A DNA stretch of 64,000 nucleotides from Tuctoria greenei (lineage: Eukaryota; Streptophyta; Magnoliopsida; Poales; Poaceae), in contig JAYESD010000009.1 of assembly GCA_036927565.1 (NCBI GenBank), positions 151,674,929-151,738,928 of the forward strand, written 5' to 3'. The notes beneath the pieces were generated by a model, which was given only the letters and a program-made list of their open reading frames with translations, was not told where the DNA came from and did not search any database. Every line of letters starts with the position of its first letter. The first letter of the stretch is position 1. This document shows, one piece after another, positions 8,805-20,163 of the stretch. A program made the position numbers and the translations under genes.

Positions 8805-11063
8805 CTATCTGGAGTCCTCCTCTTGCGCTGTGGTGAGTGCATGGAGTTCCTCCAGAGCAGTTACTCCGGCAGTGCGATCTCCACGGATCCGGAGAACGCC
8901 TACTGGTGTTGGCATCTTCAACACCAGGTATCCATAATGAGCAGCTGCCATGAATTTGTACAAGGCAGGTCTACCTAAAATGGCGTTGAATGGTAAGTTG
9001 ATCTGAGCGACGTCGAAGATCAACTTTTCGGTGCGATACTTCTCCCGGGTCCCGAAGGTAACAGGGAGAGTAATAGCTCCGAGTGGGGTTATGGCCCCCG
9101 GACCTACTCCGGAGAAAGGTCGAGAGGGCTGGAGGTCCGAAGGTCGAAGCTGAAGCTTAGTGAAAGCTTCGAAGCTGATGAGATTAAGCCCCGAACCTCC
9201 GTCTACCAGGACATGATGGAGCTGGATGTTGTTGATGGTGGGAGATACCATCAAGGGTAGCTGGCTAGCTCCGACCATGCTTTGAGGACAGTCCGAAGCA
9301 TCAAAAGTGATGGGTGTGTCCATCCACTTTCGATGTGGCTCCGGTCTAGCTGTAGGAGCTACAGCAGCCATATCCCGTCGCATAGTCTTGATGACACGAC
9401 GAGAGGTGATGTCCCATGATCCACCAAAGATGGTGTTCATGGTTTTTCGACGCTCGTTGTCGGAGACGTCGGAATCATCGTCGACGGAGGTGTAGACGGC
9501 TTTCAAGACCTTTTTGGGGTCCTGAAACCCTAACTCCTCTTCAGCCGGAGCTTCATCGACCTTTTGTTTTCCCTCCCTCTGTCGGAAGGGAGACCCTTCC
9601 CGGTGCTTGTGGTAGCGCTCGGCAAGGTTTTGGACCTCCCGGCAGTCCTCCAGTTTGTGGCTGCTCGTTTTGTGAATGGGGCACCACATCTTGGATTTGC
9701 CACCGTCTTCAGAAGACGGTTGAGGTCGCTTCTCGGGGCGTGGCCCCCGGCCACCAGGAGTTGCAGCGGCTGCAACGTTGGATGTGCCGGCCGTCGGCTT
9801 CTTCTTGCCGTTGGTCTTCTTTTTCTTCTTGCCACTCCCGGAGGTAGCGGCTTCTTCTTTGGAGGATTTTTTATGATCCTCCAGGGCTGGTTTGGAGTGC
9901 ATTTCACGGCCCTCCGCAGCTCTGGCACATTTGTCAGCCAGGCTGAAGAGCTCCGTGACGCTGGTAATCTCTTTGATCGCCAGCTTCTCCAACATCTTCT
10001 TGTCTCGTACACCCTGTCTGAATGCCACAATGACAGAAGCGCTTGAGATAGAAGGGATTGTGTTACGTACCTGAGAGAATCTCTGGATGAATGATCGCAA
10101 AGATTCTCCTCCTTTTTGCACGACCGCAAAAAGGTCCAGTTCAGTGCCCGGACGGGTGTATGAACTCCCGAAATTGGCGGTGAACTGACGGCACAGCTCC
10201 TCCCAACTGTCGATAGAGTTGGGTGGAAGGCTCATAAACCAGGACCTGGCGGTCCCAGTTAAGGCCACTGGAAAGTAATTGGCCATTACGGCCTCGTTTC
10301 CTCCAGCTGCTAGGATCGCAGTGGAGTATATCTGTAGGAATTCTACGGGATTGACAGTCCCGTCGAATTTTTCCGGCAAGTGTGGCCGGAACTTCTGTGG
10401 CCATCTAACCATGCGCAGGTGCATGGCTAGGGCGGAGCAGCCTCCTCCTACTCCTTCCAGAGTAGAAAGGTCTTGAGCATCTCGTCTTTCTCGAGCTCGC
10501 TCGATGTGGACACGGCCATCCTGTTGGCGGTATCGGTGATCAAGCTCCGCCCGGAGGTCGTGTGTCGAAAGCCGAGATGCAGTATGGGCACGTCGTACCC
10601 CAGAGGGCAACGAAGTCACTTGCTGTGACGCAGCCCTTCTCCGGTTGTTGGAGACATGTGGACCAAGTCTTCCGGACAACGTTCGTCGCTGCGACGGGGC
10701 CCGCCCTGAAGGAGGTGGACCCTGATTGTTGAGGCGTTCGGCCGCTGCTGCGACCAAATGCTCAATATCAGCTCTCCATTGCTCCATGGCACCTTGAGAT
10801 GCATCCGGAGGTGGTGGTCGCTGAAGGAGAGCACGCGATGCATGGAGCGCGTGTTCTGGGTTGTCACGACTTGCCGGCGCAGAATGTGACGCCGGTGCAC
10901 CATCATGTCGTCCGGCATGTCTTGCCGGAGAAGATGGTGGTGGTGGGAGTGTGACTCCCGCTGGAACTGAGGCTCCTGCCGGTGGCTGCATGTTGGAGGG
11001 ATTGCCTCCGACAGCCTGAGCAGCAGGTTGCCCGTTGGATGATCCTGCCGCAGAATTCACCAT
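8805..11063 (-). pseudogene. Gypsy gag and protease (element B)
   Basis: 752 codons from the ATG at 11063 to a TAG at 8805-8807. A low-complexity Pro/Ala/Ser N-terminus is followed by a retrotransposon gag core (about residues 195-330, with LTGTARSWFMSLPP and FTANFG), a Lys-rich stretch, and a Cys/His cluster (CPIHKTSSHKLEDC) that is not a standard CCHC knuckle. An aspartic protease with VDGGSGLNLIS lies near residue 640. In intact relatives the frame continues into reverse transcriptase; here the TAG, plus a second at about 8650, is in the same frame as 6405-8606, so these look like nonsense mutations. Gag and protease themselves appear undamaged. Confidence 0.8.
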
Positions 11064-11081
11064 TCTTGAAGATCTCAGGCG

Positions 11082-11101
11082 CCCCTACCTGGCGCGCCAA
11101 C
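11082..11101 (-). other. Primer-binding site of element B
   Basis: Directly inside the 5' LTR the minus strand reads TTGGCGCGCCAGGTAGGGG. A TTGGCGC-type start just downstream of the LTR end is usual for tRNA-primed plant gypsy elements. I have not matched it to a particular tRNA. Confidence 0.6.
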
Positions 11102-11934
11102 TGTCGACTGTTGGAGTCGGAAGATCCCCTGACACTACGAAAGTGTGGAAGGAGTTTGAGGTTCGGTTTGGGCGCGCGGAGACTCTAGTAGGTGAAACGC
11201 GATTGGACACGAGTGACACAGTCGTTTACGTGGTTCGGGCCGCCTGAGCGTAATACCCTACTCCACGGGTGTGTGTGTGTGTTGTATTAACTTGTGAGCT
11301 TCAGAGTGTTCGAGAGTTCTCTCCCTCGTGTATCGTCGGTTTGTCCTTTTATAGTACAAGGACAAACCGTTACAAGTCAGCCTGGCCCGACATGTGGCCC
11401 TGGCGGTTATTGGTATTGATACACGAGATTAATTGTTGTTAATAACCTTGTAACGGCTCCGACAGTGCCGTTACAGGTGTTAAGATCATCCGATTAATTA
11501 TCATTAACGTGGAATTAATGATAATTAATCGGGTCTTGAAGTCTGCGGCTGTCCTTTGGAGATCCGGAGCCGTTACAACGTCTCCCGGGGGTTTGAAGCG
11601 GCCAGCTCCGACGTATGGACACGTGGCAGCTCCGGAGCTTGCTCGTGGGAAGCGGGAAGCTCCGGGGCGGCCTGGCACGTGTCAGGTCCGGAGCTTCTCT
11701 CGGTCAGGGGTTACCTCCGGAGGTGCCGTTTCAGTACTTGGCCCGGAGCTTCACCCTTGCGGGTAATAGCTCTGGTCTGACAGTACACGTGGCAACCTAG
11801 GGGCTAACCATGTTGAAGAAGCGGGTCCGGTTACGTCTGACAAGTGGGCCCCCGAGGGTCTTCAATTTGAGTAGATGTCCTTCCCTTGAGATCTTTGTAT
11901 CCTCAGGGGGTGTATGGTTTTTAGGGTACCGACA
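11102..11934 (-). repeat. 5' LTR of element B
   Basis: 833 bp, the reverse-complement counterpart of the LTR at 5494-6326 with only scattered differences. On the minus strand it starts TGTCGGTACC at 11934 and ends GTCGACA at 11102. It contains the same G-boxes, palindromes and TATA-in-hairpin (11337-11369). Confidence 0.9.
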
Positions 11935-13405
11935 GAGGCGGAGGAGGGAAGTACTCCTCGACGATGTCGCAGGTATCGCTGTCCGACCAGACGTGCTCCA
12001 GTCCTTCACCCTGTGCCTCTGCCTGGGCGAGCGCCTCGTCCTCCTGGGCTAGCTCGGTCCAGTCCTCCTCGGAAAGTCGGGCTCTGACCTGTCGCTCGAC
12101 TGGACGGCCAAGGCGGCGGTCTCCAGGAGTGGGCACTCGGTAGTGGCCGAACCGAGTGGCGTGGAGCTCTGTCAGAGGAGCAGTGGCTGGCGAGTCCTCA
12201 GGTGCCAACAAGAACAGCAGACGGCAGATCCAATGCCCGTAGACCAACTGCCTCAACATCCCGACTCCGTCAGTGATCACGTCCTCCATCTCGCAGATCA
12301 AGATGTCCACGATATCAAATTCCATCCCGTTCATCACATAGAACAGGATGGTCTGCTGGAGGCTCGTGAAGCCCTCTAGGTAGCCGGACCTCGGTAGAAG
12401 GGTACGCCTGAGGATGTGGTGAACTGTCCGAGCGGCTGGAGTGAGGAGAGCTGGCACCCTCGGCTGGTCTGGCGTGAAAGGAGGGGTGAACAGACCTCTG
12501 ATCTCCTCAAACGGTGGTGACACTTCCCCTGTCAGTGGCCTCCTCGGCGGGTCGGCTCCTCCGTAGACCACCTCGTGCAGACAGGTGAGGTGTGTGTCCA
12601 CTCCAAGCAGCTGTGCCAGTCGCTCTCGAGACACGGTGTGCTGCTGCCCCAGAAACATGAAGTGGATCGAGCGCCGACCCTCTGAGATATAGAGAGTGGC
12701 GTAGAAGACTCGAACCCACTCCTCCACGTAAGCGCTCCTCTGGCGTGAGAGCAGCTCCACAAGGCCTCTGTACCTCTCGAAGAATGGCCTGATCCCGTGT
12801 CCAACTGCTGTTGCAAGCTGATTCCAGTCGATGTAAGTGTGCTGGAACAGCTTATGGCCCCGACGCCTGTACGTCTCGTACAGGGACGCCTGTGTCAGGG
12901 TCCAAAAGCGGGGATCAACCCTAGTGTCCCTGGGCTGCGGGAACCACTCCTCTGGCAACGCTGTCCATCTGAGCTTCTTCAGTTGTTTTGCCTTGAACTT
13001 GTGATAGTCTGTAAGCCTGACATCCTCGGCAACTCTGGCAGCGGTATCCATCTCGTAGATGGCCCTCTGGGCCTCTCTGTCCTCTGCAAGGTCGGTAGCA
13101 GTGGGGCGCTGACTCGCGGTGGGGGTCTGACCTCCCCCTCGGGTCCTGACAGTGCGCTGGCGAACCAGTGGCGTCACCGCAGGATCCTCCTCATCCTCAG
13201 AGTCGTCGGGCGGCACGGGCTGCACTGTGGGCCGCTGCTGCCTCTGTCGAGACTCGCAGAGCTGCAAGGAACCGCGATGGCCGCGCTCACGCTCCTCGGC
13301 GGCGCGAGCGGCCAACTCTGCCCGGCGAGCTTCCTTCGAGAGCTTTTGTTTCTTCGCTGCGGGCTCCTCGATGGCCTTGCCTTTTCCCTTGCGATCACGG
13401 CCCAT
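11921..13405 (-). CDS. Extra ORF downstream of copia pol (element D), truncated by gypsy insertion
   Basis: 494 codons are open, but the last four (SVLP-like end and stop) come from the B LTR; about 490 codons belong to D. The N-terminus is very basic (MGRDRKGKGKAIEEPAAKKQ), suggesting nuclear or nucleic-acid contact, followed by an Arg/Thr-rich linker. The core at about 150-380 (FFERYRGLVELLSRQR, VFYATLYISEGR, RERLAQLLGVDTH) resembles the 'putative plant transposon protein' domain seen in Athila-type ORF1 (PF20167, by recognition). An acidic tail follows. Its position after pol is that of the env-like ORF of SIRE elements, but I see no signal peptide or membrane helix, so I do not call it an envelope protein. 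Confidence 0.6.
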   Translation of the reverse strand: MGRDRKGKGKAIEEPAAKKQKLSKEARRAELAARAAEERERGHRGSLQLCESRQRQQRPTVQPVPPDDSEDEEDPAVTPLVRQRTVRTRGGGQTPTASQRPTATDLAEDREAQRAIYEMDTAARVAEDVRLTDYHKFKAKQLKKLRWTALPEEWFPQPRDTRVDPRFWTLTQASLYETYRRRGHKLFQHTYIDWNQLATAVGHGIRPFFERYRGLVELLSRQRSAYVEEWVRVFYATLYISEGRRSIHFMFLGQQHTVSRERLAQLLGVDTHLTCLHEVVYGGADPPRRPLTGEVSPPFEEIRGLFTPPFTPDQPRVPALLTPAARTVHHILRRTLLPRSGYLEGFTSLQQTILFYVMNGMEFDIVDILICEMEDVITDGVGMLRQLVYGHWICRLLFLLAPEDSPATAPLTELHATRFGHYRVPTPGDRRLGRPVERQVRARLSEEDWTELAQEDEALAQAEAQGEGLEHVWSDSDTCDIVEEYFPPPPLSVP

Positions 13406-13599
13406 CTTGATGCAAAAAGAGGCCTAGGGTTAGTGGAAACATGATCGACGATAAACAAGGATGGATGTCGCACGGTACGGTACAAACCTTAGCGACGAAA
13501 AAGGATCACGCGAACGATGAACGGCGACGCAGCGATCGGAATGATGTCGCACGGTTCGTGGGAACCCTAGCGACGAAAGTCGTCGAACGGAGGGCTGCC

Positions 13600-13820
13600 G
13601 GCGGCAATGGATGCGCGGCGGCGGTGGAGGCGCGGCAGCGGCTCGGCCTGGGGTGGCGGCGCGGGAGGCGCGGCGACGGCGGGAGGCGCGGCGGCGGCGC
13701 GAGTGGCGGCGGGAGGCGCGGCGACAGCAGGAGGCGCGGCGACGGCGGGAGGCGCGGCGGCGGCGTGAGTGGCGGCGCGAGGAGGTGGCGGCGGGAAGGT
13801 GGCGGCGCGGGGTGAGGAAG
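13600..13820 (-). repeat. Very GC-rich degenerate repeat upstream of the post-pol ORF
   Basis: Built from GGGAGGCGCGGCG-type units, including two almost identical 30-bp stretches at about 13681 and 13747, and further shorter copies. It is about 200 bp upstream of the ORF start at 13405 on the minus strand, in otherwise AT-richer element sequence. It could be promoter or leader of that ORF, or the remains of a captured GC-rich gene; the sequence does not decide. Confidence 0.6.
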
Positions 13821-13885
13821 ACGAAGCGCCGTACGACTTTAAATGGGAACCCGATGACCTAACAGTTACGCGAACACCAGATCGA

Positions 13886-14149
13886 CCGATGCGCATCGGG
13901 TGGGGTAGCATCGGTCGAGTTCAACAGAGAGTTGGTCCAAAAACTCTCTTTGCACACCGGATGATCCGACGTTGCTACGTCTATCATCGGTCGAATTCGG
14001 CAGGGTGACAGAGGATTGAACATCGGATGCTCCGATGTTTCCTGAAATGAACCCATCGGTCGATTTCTTGGTTCTGACTGATCTGTTCGATGAACTGAAG
14101 CATCAATTGATCCGATGAGCTGCTGACCCTAGCATCGGATAGTCCGATG
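13886..14149. repeat. Internal array of CATCGG/CCGATG palindromes in element D
   Basis: Dyads include CCGATGCGCATCGG at 13886-13899, CGGATGATCCG at 13959-13969, CATCGGATGCTCCGATG at 14022-14038 and CATCGGATAGTCCGATG at 14133-14149, with half-sites between (13909, 13986, 14054, 14112). Spacings of 19 and 21 bp are seen at 13967-13986 and 14112-14133. The motif is the same as in the D LTR (20893-21271), although this lies between pol and the post-pol ORF. Confidence 0.8.
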
Positions 14150-14702
14150 ACTACAGAAAACCTAAGAATGCCCATATATGTCCGTTGACTAAAAACACAC
14201 AAAGAAAACAAGTCTTAGGACCTTTTGGGCACCTCCTAACCCCTAAAAATAGGCTTTTCAATATAGTGCCACAAATTGGCTAAGCCCTTAAACTAATAGA
14301 GCACACAAGGAAAATTAGGAGGGAAAAACCAAGAAAATGTAAGGTCCATGCTTTGTGAGCTAGAGTATGGAGACCTCTATCTCTTTAAAGCATGTTCCTT
14401 TAGAGTTTTGCTCTTTCCACATCATATGAGTTAAGATATTGCATTTCAAACAAGTCTTCTTCTCATGATGTGGGTTCCCCTTTGTGACAATCTACCGCAT
14501 GCAATGCCAAACAAGTTAATGCAAGATATTAAATGAGTGCAAGTTTATATGGCAGGAATCATGCAAGGCATAAGATAAATCTATCTTGCCAAGTTTAAAC
14601 CTTCCAAAGGCTTCCTCAGGGAAAACTATTTCTAGCTCGCCCCTATCCTTTGGGAGTTAGGCAAGACCTATATGATATGCAACCTTACATGAACATGGCA
14701 AC
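14150..14702 (-). other. Spacer between pol stop and palindromic array of element D
   Basis: About 550 bp without a credible coding frame, following the pol stop on the minus strand. I see nothing I can name in it. Confidence 0.5.
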
Positions 14703-17700
14703 TTACATGACGTTAGATGCATCTAGCACATTTAATTCACTTCTAAGCCTAGAAAAAGTTTTCTCATCAAGTGGTTTGGTGAAGATATCCGCCAATTGTT
14801 CTTCGGACCTAACACCTTGCAATGAGATGTCTCCCTTAGCCTCATGGTCCCGCAAGAAGTGATGGCGAATATCAATGTGCTTGGTGCGGGAGTGTTGAAC
14901 GGGGTTTCTAGCTATCTTAACCGCACTTTCATTGTCACAAAGGAGAGGCACACAACCAAACTTAATTCCAAAGTCCAAAAGGGTTTGCTTCATATATAGA
15001 ATTTGGGCACAACATGCACCGGCCGCTATATACTCCGCCTCCGCGGTGGACAAAGCCACGAAATTTTGCTTTTTGCTAGACCAAGATACTAGGGAACGCC
15101 CAAGTAGGTGGCACCCTCCGGAGGTACTCTTGCGGTCCACACGACATCCGGCAAAGTCCGAATATGAGTAGCCTAAGAGATGAAAACTAGCGTTCTTGGG
15201 GTACCACAAACCTACACTTGGGGTATGCTTGAGATACCGGAGTATCCTAAAGACCGCCTTCTTGTGCGATTCTTTAGGTGCCGCTTGAAAGCGAGCACAC
15301 AAGCACACACTAAACATAATATCGGGCCTAGATGCGGAAAGATATAACAATGAGCCAATCATAGAGTGGTAATGAGATTGATCAATAGGTTTACCGTCCA
15401 TGTCCGCGTCGAGATGGCAATTTGTCGCCATTGGAGTGCTTCTTGAGCTACAATCTCCCATCTCAAATTTCTTCAAGAGGTCCTTTGTGTACTTCTCTTG
15501 ATAGATGAAGGTCCCCTCTTGAAGTTGCTTGATTTGAAATCCTAGGAAGAAATTGAGCTCTCCAATCATTGACATCTAGAATTCCCTAGACATCATTTTG
15601 CCAAATTCATGGCTAAGAGCTTTGTTAGTTGAGCCAAAAATAATGTCATCAACGTAAATTTGACAAAGAAATAAATCTCCGTCGATGTCCTTGGTGAAGA
15701 GTGTAGTATCCACCCTCCCGATCTTGAATCCTTGCATGACTAGGAAATCCCTTAGTCGTTCATACCACGCCCTAGGTGCTTGCTTGAGTCCGTAGAGCGC
15801 CTTGTGTAACCTATACACATGATTAGGATTCCTCGGATCTTCAAACCCGGGAGGTTGCTCAACATAAACAAGCTCGTTAATATAGCCATTAAGAAAGGAA
15901 CTTTTCACATCCATTTGATAAAGCATTATGTTATGATGTGAAGCAAAAGCAAGGAGTATACGAATAGCTTCTAACCGAGCAACCGGAGCGAATGTCTCTC
16001 CAAAGTCTAGTCCTTCAACTTGCGCAAAACCCTTGGCCACAAGTATTGCCTTGTTGCGGACCACAACGCCATTCTCATCTTGCTTGTTGCGGTACACCCA
16101 CTTCGTTCCGATGACATTCTTGTCCTTGGGTCGCTCCTCCAACACCCAGACTTCGTTGTGGGTGAAGTTGTTGAGTTCTTCTTGCATTGCCATCACCCAA
16201 TTTGGATCTTGAAGTGCTTCCTCGATGCGAGTGGGTTCTACACACGAAACAAACGAGTAGTGCTCACAAAACGACGCGACATGGCGAGAACGAGTACTTA
16301 CTCCCCGTGACGGACTTCCGATGATTTGATCCATCGGATGCGCCTTGGAGATGCGCCAATGCCTCATGAGTGGTTGTGAAGCACTTGGCGGTGGTGATGC
16401 GTTTTGCTCGTCTTGTGGATGGACTTGATCTTGGACTTCTTCTTCTTCATCTTGATGTTGTAGGACTTGTGAATCTTGCGTAGGCAATGGATCATCTTTT
16501 TCTTCTTCTTCGTCAACTTGAGGCGCCATGGAGGTGTCAATGTTAGCATTTGAGGCTCCCCCTTGATCATGGCTCTCCTCAACTTCAGGCTTGATGTCTC
16601 CAATGGTCATGTTCTTCATAGCTTCTCGTAGAGGCTCATCATCTATATCATCGTGACCAAAACTCTCCTCTTGGGAGCCATTAGTCTCATCAAACTCAAC
16701 ATCACAACTTTCTTCAACTAACCCGGAGGTTTGGTTGAATACTCGATATGCTTTTGAGTTTGATGCATAACCAAGAAAAATACCAACATCACACCTTCTT
16801 TCAAACTTACCGAGCCTCTTCTTGCGGTAGATGTAGCACTTGCATCCGAAGACTCGGAAGTAAGAGATGTTGGGCTTTCTCCCAATGAGGAGCTCATAGG
16901 GGGTCTTTTGAAGTAGTCGATGAAGATAGATCCTATTAGCGGCATGGCACGCCGTGTTGATCGCTTCGGCCCAAAACTTCTCCGACGTGCCATAGTCATC
17001 AATCATTGCTCTTGCAAGGGTGATGAGAGTCTTGTTCTTCCTTTCAACGACACCATTTTGTTGAGGGGTGTATGTGGCCGAAAACTCGTGCTTCACGCCT
17101 TCACGGTCACACCACTCCCCAATGTTGTAGTTCTTGAACTCGGTGCTGTTGTCACTCCGGACCTTGATGATGGGAAGTTGAAATTCCCTTTGAGCTCGTT
17201 TTGCAAAGGTCTTGAAGACTTCCGGAGTTTCACCCTTGTCACCTAGAAACAAAGTCCAAGCATATCGAGAATAATCATCAACAATAACGAGACAATAGAG
17301 GTTACCGCCAAGACTTTGGTATGTGGACGGTCCGAAGAGGTCCATGTGAAGCAGTTCAAGTGGCTTGGAGGTTGACACCATTGTCTTCATCGGATGGTGC
17401 GAGGCAACTTGCTTCCCGGCTTGACATGCGCTACAAAGCTTGTTCTTCTCAAATGTGACGTCCTTCACGCCGGTCACCATCCCAAGCTTGAATGACTTCT
17501 TGAGCTTGCTCATCCCTATGTGAGCAATGCGTCGATGCCATAGCCAACCCAAACTTGTCTTGGTGAAAAGACAAGTGGTCAAGCTAGCGTTCTTGTTGGA
17601 GAAGTCCACCAAGTAAAGGTGTCCATGCCTAAACCCCTTGAAGATTAGTTCTTTGCTAGACTCACTAGACACCACAACACCATTCTTGTCAAATGTGCAC

Positions 17701-17963
17701 ATTAGTCCAAGATCACATAATTGAGCAATAGAGAGTAAATTGAAACTAAGAGACTTAACATAAAGCACGTTAGAGATAGACGAATCATTAGAAATAGCAA
17801 TTTTACCTAAATCAATTACCTTCCCCTTTGAGTTATCACCAAAGGTGACTTGTTCGTGATTTCCGGGGTCCTCTATGGAGGTGAACATACCATCATTGCC
17901 GGTCATGTGTTGAGTGCACCCACTATCGAGTACCCAATGTTTTCCTCCGGCTTTGTAGTTCAC
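14703..17963 (-). pseudogene. Copia pol polyprotein (protease, integrase, RT, RNase H) of element D
   Basis: One frame of 1087 codons interrupted by a single TAG at 15576-15578. Order: aspartic protease (VLDSGCTQHMTG, residues about 10-21), GAG-pre-integrase with LWHRRIAHIGMSKL, integrase core (LLHMDLFGP ... RSDNSTEF ... QQNGVVERKNKTL), acidic linker, reverse transcriptase (KWVYRNKQDENG ... QMDVKSSFLNG ... YVDD) and RNase H (DRKSTSGGCHLLG ... STAEAEYIAA). The whole copia order is present, which is why the break looks recent. The stop removes the RT tail and RNase H. Pol is in a different frame from the gag end and begins just after an AG acceptor-like TGTGTGTAG at about 17966. Confidence 0.9.
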
Positions 17964-17977
17964 CTACACACATGAAG

Positions 17978-20103
17978 TTAGTTTTTGAGTTTAGGAACCC
18001 AAGTCAACTTAGGTCCTTGTATGTGTGATACAAGTGATTTTGGGACCCAAAGTTGCTTGGGGAGCTTCCCCTTCATGCCCTTGATGTCTTTGCCGATGAA
18101 CTTTGCCTTCACCTTCCCACCTACTTTGCTCAATAGATAATAGTGATTATCAAAGGTAGATGTATAGTTAGGAGGCAATTTGGGAGAAGGACGATTAGGA
18201 AGAGGACACTCCCTTGTGTGATTCCGGTGACCTCACAGTGTTGGCAATAGGAACCAACTTCCTTGATGAAGCTTGTCCTAAGCTCCGGTGAGGGCACCTT
18301 CCCTTTGTTTGGCACCGGGAAGGATCCAAGTCCTCTCTTGTTGAAGCCTTTGGCTTGTTGGAAGAGGATTTCCTTATGCTTGTCCTCTCCCTTGGTTAGT
18401 CTTGCCACGCTAGCATGGAGACTTTCAATCTCGTCCATTAGCTCCTTCTCCCTAGCATTTGCTTTCAACGGCAAAGACTCATGCAAATTGTTAGTGGCAT
18501 GTGAACTAGCGGATATTTTGCCATCAAGGGTTTCTTTCTTCAAGTTTTTAAATTTTAGTTCAATAGCTTCATAAGCAAGGTTAAGTACTTGATGCTCTTG
18601 AACCAACTCATTGTGCTTGCCCAAGAGTGCTTGATGAGCTAAGTCAAGCTCATGGTGATCAAGCTTGATTTGAGCCTTCTCTTCCTCAATTTGCTTGACA
18701 TGAGACTTGAGCATGTCATGCTCCTTAAGTATGCTTTCATACTTGTCATGCAAATTGAGGTTAGCACTCTCAAGCTTAGCACGAGCTTGTTCAAGTGCCT
18801 TAACCTTGCCCTTTTCCCTTTTTATGATGACATGATATTCATTAATCATAGATGCTAATTCATCGGGAGAAAGTTCATCATCATCACTAGAGTCATCATA
18901 TATCTTGGTGTTACCTTTCGCCATGAGACACATGGGCGGTGGGGGAAGAGGTGAGTCATCCTTGTTGACGATAGCGAGGCTTGCCAAGTTTTCTTCCTCA
19001 TCTTCACTATCATCGTCACTTGTTTCCTCATCGGTGACCCACTCATTGGCTTCGCACATGAAGACCTTTTGAGGCCCTCTTCTCTTCTTTGGAAAGAGCT
19101 TGGTCTTCTTGCCTTTGTCAAATTTCTTCTTTCCAAAGGAGCGCTTGGGCTTGACCTCTTCTTCATCTTCGTCACTTTCTTCTAGCTTTCGATGCTTTCC
19201 CTTGTGGTTGTCCTTCCTCTTGTCCGGCTTTGGACAATCATACGATATGTGGCCTTGATCACCACAATTATAGCATATCTTGTTTTCATCTTTTCTTGGA
19301 AGGAAGGCTTTCTTCTTGGGATCAAAAGAGTAACCCTTCTTTGCAATCTTGGAGTTTAACCGTGAGAATTTCCTCATCATCAATGCAAGCTCGTCATCGT
19401 CCTCTTCGCTTGTTGCTTGCTCTTCTTCACTTGAGCTAGGCTCAACTACTTTCTTCTTCTTGGGAGTTGTCTTCTTGGTTGAGGCCTTGAGAGCAATGGT
19501 CTTTGACGATGACTCCTCCATCATTCCAAGAACGCTCATCTCATGAGCATGAATTTCTCCAATAAGCTCCGAGACTTCAATGTTGTCAAGCGATTCCTTT
19601 TGGAGCATTGAATTGATAATGTTGTACTTGGGCTTGGGTAGAAGCATGAGGATCTTGCGGTTAATAAGTCCTTTACCAAGAGAGGCAATGTCAAGTGCGT
19701 TAATCTCCTCAATGAGTACATTTAAACGGGAAAACATTTGGTTAACATTCTCATGAGGAAGCATTTTGAATTCATCATACTTGGATTTAAGCAAGTGATA
19801 TTTGAGTTCTTTAACACGAGATGAGCCCTCATGTATTTCAATTAAACATGCCCAAATTTCACATGCTTTCTCTTTACTAGCAATTCTAGCAAATACGTCT
19901 TGACTTATGCATTCGTAGATAGCATTTCTAGCCTTAGCATCCCATTTTAGTTGATCACCAACATAATTGAGATCTCCAAATCCCGCATGGGTCGCTTCCC
20001 AAACTTCGGGAGCAATAGCCTCTAGGTAGGCACGCATGCGTGCTTTCCAATAGGCAAAGTTCTTGCCCTCGAAGGTGGGAACCGAACCCCCATTCTTGGC
20101 CAT
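17978..20103 (-). pseudogene. Copia gag (element D), frameshifted near its end
   Basis: From the ATG at 20103: an N-terminal region with NFAYWKARMRAYLEAI, a UBN2-type gag core, Lys-rich segments, a CCHC knuckle CYNCGDQGHISYDC (about 277-290), acidic stretches and a long coiled coil. Near 18222 one base appears to be missing within a second CCHC knuckle (CQHCEVTG...), so the reading frame ends at 18130 and the last part, ending WVPKLKN at 17978, is in another frame. The gag stop is followed within about 15 bp by out-of-frame pol. The start context matches the D' copy at 63729. Confidence 0.85.
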
Positions 20104-20145
20104 TTAAGCTCTCTAGCGGTGAAGCTAGGATGATCCTATGAGCAA

Positions 20146-20163
20146 CCTTGCTCTGATACCAAT
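20146..20163 (-). other. Primer-binding site of element D
   Basis: The minus strand reads ATTGGTATCAGAGCAAGG directly inside the 5' LTR. TGGTATCAGAGC is the usual initiator-Met-tRNA primer site of plant copia elements. Confidence 0.85.

Larger units (their letters stand above)
6327..11934 (-). mobile_element. Gypsy-type LTR retrotransposon B, 5' part, interrupted by A
   Basis: Reading the minus strand: 5' LTR 11934-11102, primer-binding site 11101-11082, gag and protease 11063-8805, then reverse transcriptase and RNase H to about 6405. It is cut off between RNase H and integrase by the outer end of element A at 6326. Its integrase, any antisense gene and its 3' LTR should resume left of A, outside the window. 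B is itself inserted into the post-pol ORF of copia element D at 11934/11935. Confidence 0.85.

Noticed and set aside
5494..11934. A and B as one element with inverted LTRs made by self-integration
   Set aside because: The junction at 6326 joins an LTR outer end to B pol in the RNase H-integrase linker, which a nested insertion explains simply; self-integration would need the off-window part to be missing.
11921..13405. Post-pol ORF as a host gene
   Set aside because: No introns, transposon-type core domain, and position between copia pol and the missing 3' LTR make a retroelement ORF far more likely.
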